Origin: Archaeoglobaceae archaeon
GTDB lineage: Archaea > Halobacteriota > Archaeoglobi > Archaeoglobales > Archaeoglobaceae
Direction of reading: 5' to 3'
Length of the DNA stretch: 8,014 bases
NCBI GenBank assembly: GCA_027016055.1
Contig: JALWBF010000123.1
Coordinates: forward strand, 1 to 8,014
The translations under genes and the position numbers were made by a program. Below are positions 5,306 through 8,014 of this stretch, one piece after another. The notes under the pieces were generated by a model, which saw only the letters and a program-made list of their open reading frames with translations, was not told the origin of the DNA and searched no databases. Numbering within the stretch: position 1 is the first letter of the stretch; each line of letters starts with the position of its first letter.

Positions 5306-5893
5306 ATGTTCGCCTGTCCCATCTGCGGAAGGGAGCTTAGAATCGTGATGACCACATACGACACACCCTTCTTCGGAAAGGTTCTATTAACATCCATATC
5401 GTGCGAATGCGGCTTTAAGCATGCTGATGCGATCGTTGCGGAAGTAAAGGAGCCGGTTAGATTCACGATAAAGATAAACAAGGACAACCTGTTCACGAAG
5501 GTTATCAGATCGACATCCGGAACGATAAGGATACCGGAGATAGGCGTAGACATAGAACCCGGTCCAGCATCGCAGGCGTTCATAACTAATCTCGAGGGAA
5601 TCCTCGCGAGGGTTGAGGATATAGTTCAGATGGCGAAGAGATGGAATGCGGACGATGAGGAAAAGGTAAAGATCTGCGATAGGATTTTGAAGAGGATAAG
5701 GGATACGATCGAGGGTAGAGATGAGTTAACGCTAATCCTCGAAGATCCGCTCGGAAACAGTCTGATTCTTTCGGATGAAGCATTCAGAGAGAGGTTAAAG
5801 GATGAGGAGGCATCAAAGCTTAAGACCGGAATGACGATCATGGATATAACCGGCTTGAGCGAGAGAGAACTGATGGAACTCGATAAATCATGA
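5306..5893 (+). CDS. ZPR1-type zinc-finger protein (archaeal single-module form)
   Basis: 195-residue archaeal ZPR1. Eukaryotic ZPR1 has two zinc finger/beta modules and binds or chaperones translation factor eEF1A; archaeal forms have one module, and their role is not settled. The finger is seen as FACPICG (Cys 4, Cys 7) and SCECGF (Cys 33, Cys 35), with DTPFFGKVLLTS between, the family's conserved IPYF-like loop. The rest (about 40-110) is beta-rich with ST.GTIRIPEIGVDIEPG, a strong ZPR1 signature, followed by helices and LEDPLGNS (146-153). The second cysteine pair reads C-E-C rather than CxxC. The gene sits between sepF and mqnC, overlapping the latter by 4 nt (ATGA). Confidence 0.92.
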   Translation: MFACPICGRELRIVMTTYDTPFFGKVLLTSISCECGFKHADAIVAEVKEPVRFTIKINKDNLFTKVIRSTSGTIRIPEIGVDIEPGPASQAFITNLEGILARVEDIVQMAKRWNADDEEKVKICDRILKRIRDTIEGRDELTLILEDPLGNSLILSDEAFRERLKDEEASKLKTGMTIMDITGLSERELMELDKS

Positions 5894-6966
5894 AGGATAT
5901 AATAGATTTTTACGTTAGCAAAAATTTGAAGAATTGCGACCTCAGTTTTGATGAAGCCTTAAGGTTATTTGAGCTTCCACTGCCGGTTTTGGGAAGGATA
6001 GCGGATGAGATTAGAAGAAAGAGATGCGGAGATCTTGTTACGTTCGTAATAGATCGAAACATAAATTACACGAACATCTGCATATCTAAGTGCAAGTTCT
6101 GCGCTTTTTACGCTAAAAAGGAAGAAGAAGGATACGTTCTTAGCAAGGATGAGATACTGAAAAAGGTTGAGGAAGCAGTCAAGCTGGGAGCGACCCAGAT
6201 TCTGATGCAAGGGGGATTGAATCCTGATTTGGGAATAGAATGGTTCGAAGAAGTTTTTAGATCAATAAAGGAAAGGTTTCCGAATGTTGCCCTTCACAGC
6301 TTATCCGCTCCTGAGATTAAGTTTTTGGCTAAGAAAGAGGGAATGAGCGTTAGAGAAGTTCTGGAAAGGTTGAGAATTGCCGGATTGGATTCACTGCCGG
6401 GAGGAGGAGCGGAAATTTTGAGCGACAGAGTTAGGAAAATAATAAGTCCGAACAAGATAAAATCCGATGAGTGGCTTGAGGTTATGGAGATAGCTCACAG
6501 AATCGGAATGAAAACGACAGCAACTATGATGTTCGGGCATGTGGAAACGAACGAGGACATAATCGAGCATCTCTTCAAGATAAGGGATCTTCAAGCCAAA
6601 ACCGGCGGATTCACGGCATTTATACCTTGGACGTTCCAGCCGAACAGAACGGAATTATACGAGCAAATTAAAGAGCCTGCTCCTCCGACGAGGTATCTAC
6701 AAGTTCTGGCGATTTCGAGGATAGTCCTCCACAACATCAGAAACATACAGGTATCATGGCTAACACAAGGCTTCGATGTAGCGACCATTGGACTACTCTT
6801 CGGAGCTAACGATTTCGGCGGTGTCATGCTTGAGGAGAACGTTGTCAGGGCGACCGGCAAGCCATTTAAGCCGGCAAGGGTGGAAGAAATAGTTAAAGCT
6901 GTTAAATCGATCGGCAGACCTGTCGCTTTAAGGGATACGTATTACAGAATTCTGAGATACTTTTAG
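5890..6966 (+). CDS. mqnC: Cyclic dehypoxanthinyl futalosine synthase (radical SAM)
   Basis: Radical-SAM enzyme that cyclises dehypoxanthine futalosine in the futalosine route to menaquinone, the electron carrier of Archaeoglobales. In its 358 residues the [4Fe-4S] motif is Cys 64, Cys 68 and Cys 71 (CISKCKFCAFY). MqnC-specific sequence is plain: LMQGGLNPDLGIEW, LHSLSAPEI, DSLPGGGAEILSDRVRKIISP, MMFGHVET and FIPWTFQPN. These separate it from the relatives MqnE, CofG and CofH. The length is normal. The ATG overlaps the zpr1 stop (ATGA), so it is the third gene of the sepF operon and probably translated by coupling. The TAG stop overlaps the end of the opposing small membrane gene, with no terminator visible between them. 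The other mqn genes are not in the window. Confidence 0.95.
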   Translation: MKDIIDFYVSKNLKNCDLSFDEALRLFELPLPVLGRIADEIRRKRCGDLVTFVIDRNINYTNICISKCKFCAFYAKKEEEGYVLSKDEILKKVEEAVKLGATQILMQGGLNPDLGIEWFEEVFRSIKERFPNVALHSLSAPEIKFLAKKEGMSVREVLERLRIAGLDSLPGGGAEILSDRVRKIISPNKIKSDEWLEVMEIAHRIGMKTTATMMFGHVETNEDIIEHLFKIRDLQAKTGGFTAFIPWTFQPNRTELYEQIKEPAPPTRYLQVLAISRIVLHNIRNIQVSWLTQGFDVATIGLLFGANDFGGVMLEENVVRATGKPFKPARVEEIVKAVKSIGRPVALRDTYYRILRYF

Positions 6967-7115
6967 CTCTTTGAAAGTCTGTAGGCTTTGTAAATTATCC
7001 TCCAGCCAATCGCTATCGTTCCAATACCCAAACAGATCATCTGCAATCCTTTTTGCTTATCTGCAAGCCCCATGAATATTCCAACAGCTACGAGCACATA
7101 ACCTAAAAACTTCAC
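6963..7115 (-). CDS. Two-helix membrane miniprotein, function unknown
   Basis: A 50-residue protein from GTG 7115: VKFLGYVLVAVGIFMGLA (helix 1), ADKQKG loop, LQMICLGIGTIAIGWRIIY (helix 2), then a basic tail KAYRLSKS. The positive-inside rule would place both ends in the cytoplasm. I do not recognise a family. I favour this start because TTTAAA lies about 25 bp upstream (7138-7143), as with the other first genes here. The frame stays open to a GTG at 7187 (74 residues), but that form overlaps the end of pycB by 26 nt and would have a Shine-Dalgarno sequence at zero spacing. The TAA stop overlaps the opposing mqnC TAG, so the two transcripts must meet tail to tail. Confidence 0.6.
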   Translation of the reverse strand: MKFLGYVLVAVGIFMGLADKQKGLQMICLGIGTIAIGWRIIYKAYRLSKS

Positions 7116-7136
7116 TCCAGAGCCAATAAAAAATAA

Positions 7137-7144
7137 TTTTAAAC
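7137..7144 (-). promoter_or_regulatory. TATA-like box for the membrane miniprotein
   Basis: On the minus strand GTTTAAAA lies in the gap after the pycB stop, centred about 25 bp before GTG 7115. The flanking DNA is A/T-rich, so chance occurrence is possible. Confidence 0.4.
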
Positions 7145-7161
7145 TTTTGTGTGTGGTTGGA

Positions 7162-8014
7162 TCAGCTTTCCTCCAGCGGATATACACTCACCTCGAAAAC
7201 GTCTCCCTCAATCTCAACCTTAAACTTTCCTTCTATCTTCCCCCCCGGCACGGGGAAGGGTTCTTCTTCGATCTCTCCCTTAAGGAACTTCAAGCCGGTC
7301 TGCGGGAATAGGGCGTAGATCAGCACATCCTCATCACTCGGATTTTCGAATCCCATCTCTATCAGCTCTTGCCTCCTCTTCTCAAATTCCGGCTCAAGTA
7401 GATCGGCTGGTCTGCAATCTATCGGCTTCTCATCTCCAAGAATCTTCTTTCTTATCTCCTCCTTTATCGGAGCCGGAGTTCTGCCATACATCCCCTTAAC
7501 CAAATCCCTCGTTTCCTTCGTAACGACCTTATACCTTTCTCCCATCAAAACGTTCAAAACAGCCTGAACTCCGACTATCTGGCTCGTCGGAGTGACTAAT
7601 GGCACGTAGCCCAAATCTTCCCTAACTCTCGGAACCTCTTTGAGAACTTCCGGAAGCTTGTCCAAGGCGTTGTATTCCTTAAGCTGAGCAATCAGGTTTG
7701 AAAACATACCGCCGGGGATTTGATAAACGAGAACGTTCGTATCCGGGATGGTGGATCTCCAGTCCAGATAGCCGGAATACTTTTCCCTTATTTTCATGAA
7801 GTATTCTCTGACTTCTAATAGCACGTCTAAATCGACTCCGGTATCGTATCCGAGCTCATTCAAAGCGTAAACCATGCTCTCGGTTGGCGGATGGGATGTT
7901 CCGCAGCTCAGCGGTGACATGGCGGTATCTATCATCTTCGCTCCGGCTTCAACGGCCTTAAGTAAAGCCATGGAAGCCATTCCGCTTGTGTAGTGTGAAT
8001 GAACATCTATAGGC
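7162..8014 (-). CDS. pycB: Pyruvate carboxylase subunit B / oxaloacetate decarboxylase alpha chain, carboxyltransferase part, 5' end outside window
   Basis: C-terminal 283 or so residues of the biotin-dependent carboxyltransferase that moves CO2 between carboxybiotin and pyruvate/oxaloacetate. The frame is open to the right edge and contains IDVHSHYTSGMASM, the metal-binding HxH of this TIM barrel, then KMIDTAMSPLSCGTSHPP, the IPGGMFSNL motif and PTSQIVGVQAVLNVL, all family landmarks. After the helical post-barrel domain (RTPAPIKEEIRKKIL) the protein ends with FKVEIEGDVFEVSVYP and a few residues. There is no biotin domain and no AMKM lysine, so a separate biotin carrier protein must exist elsewhere. 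Pyruvate carboxylase B and oxaloacetate decarboxylase alpha cannot be told apart from this part; PycB is more likely in an archaeon without visible sodium-pump subunits. Confidence 0.9.
   Translation of the reverse strand, partial: PIDVHSHYTSGMASMALLKAVEAGAKMIDTAMSPLSCGTSHPPTESMVYALNELGYDTGVDLDVLLEVREYFMKIREKYSGYLDWRSTIPDTNVLVYQIPGGMFSNLIAQLKEYNALDKLPEVLKEVPRVREDLGYVPLVTPTSQIVGVQAVLNVLMGERYKVVTKETRDLVKGMYGRTPAPIKEEIRKKILGDEKPIDCRPADLLEPEFEKRRQELIEMGFENPSDEDVLIYALFPQTGLKFLKGEIEEEPFPVPGGKIEGKFKVEIEGDVFEVSVYPLEES

Noticed and set aside
7116..7187. GTG 7187 start for the membrane miniprotein
   Set aside because: It would overlap pycB, and its GAGGTGA motif has no spacer. The N-terminal extension is simply another frame of the pycB end and its downstream DNA.

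Overview
The window looks like chromosomal DNA of a hyperthermophilic euryarchaeon of the Archaeoglobaceae (Archaeoglobus/Ferroglobus/Geoglobus type). The basis is the gene set: an acetylglutamate kinase with the KIGGHAM start region I remember from Archaeoglobus, an archaeal Hjc resolvase, SepF, archaeal ZPR1, a futalosine-route menaquinone enzyme and a biotin-free carboxyltransferase subunit. Promoters of BRE/TATA type, poly-T ends and moderate G+C agree. The genus is inference.

Layout. Positions 1-1231 (minus strand) hold argB followed by hjc, which runs off the left edge and carries an in-frame TAG at its sixth codon. A short divergent intergenic region with a TTTAAA box (1253-1258) separates it from a plus-strand run of overlapping membrane and signalling genes: a SEC59/VTE5-type polyprenol kinase, an HD-domain hydrolase and a site-2-type intramembrane metalloprotease with a PDZ insert (1307-3916). 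Next comes a two-gene unit of DUF5320-like Gly/Trp/Arg-rich proteins (3986-4425) behind a palindrome that overlaps the start. A lone CGGC-domain cysteine-rich protein follows (4503-4850). Then comes a tight sepF-zpr1-mqnC operon (4936-6966). Converging on it from the right are a two-helix membrane miniprotein and the 3' part of pycB/oadA (minus strand, to the right edge).

How the genes fit together. Most are housekeeping: arginine biosynthesis, recombination, isoprenoid-lipid phosphorylation, membrane proteolysis, cell division (SepF as FtsZ anchor), menaquinone synthesis and C4-acid/pyruvate carboxylation. At least five start codons sit 24-27 bp downstream of a TATA-like box, so leaderless transcription appears to be the rule for first genes, while internal genes use stop/start overlaps or Shine-Dalgarno-like motifs. 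There is no gene-free stretch over 300 bases. I saw no mobile element, tRNA, rRNA or CRISPR array.

The points most worth a second look are the interrupted hjc, the palindrome in front of the DUF5320 pair, the two-part DUF5320 arrangement, and the carboxyltransferase subunit that ends before a biotin domain. I did not find a convincing new multi-gene system.
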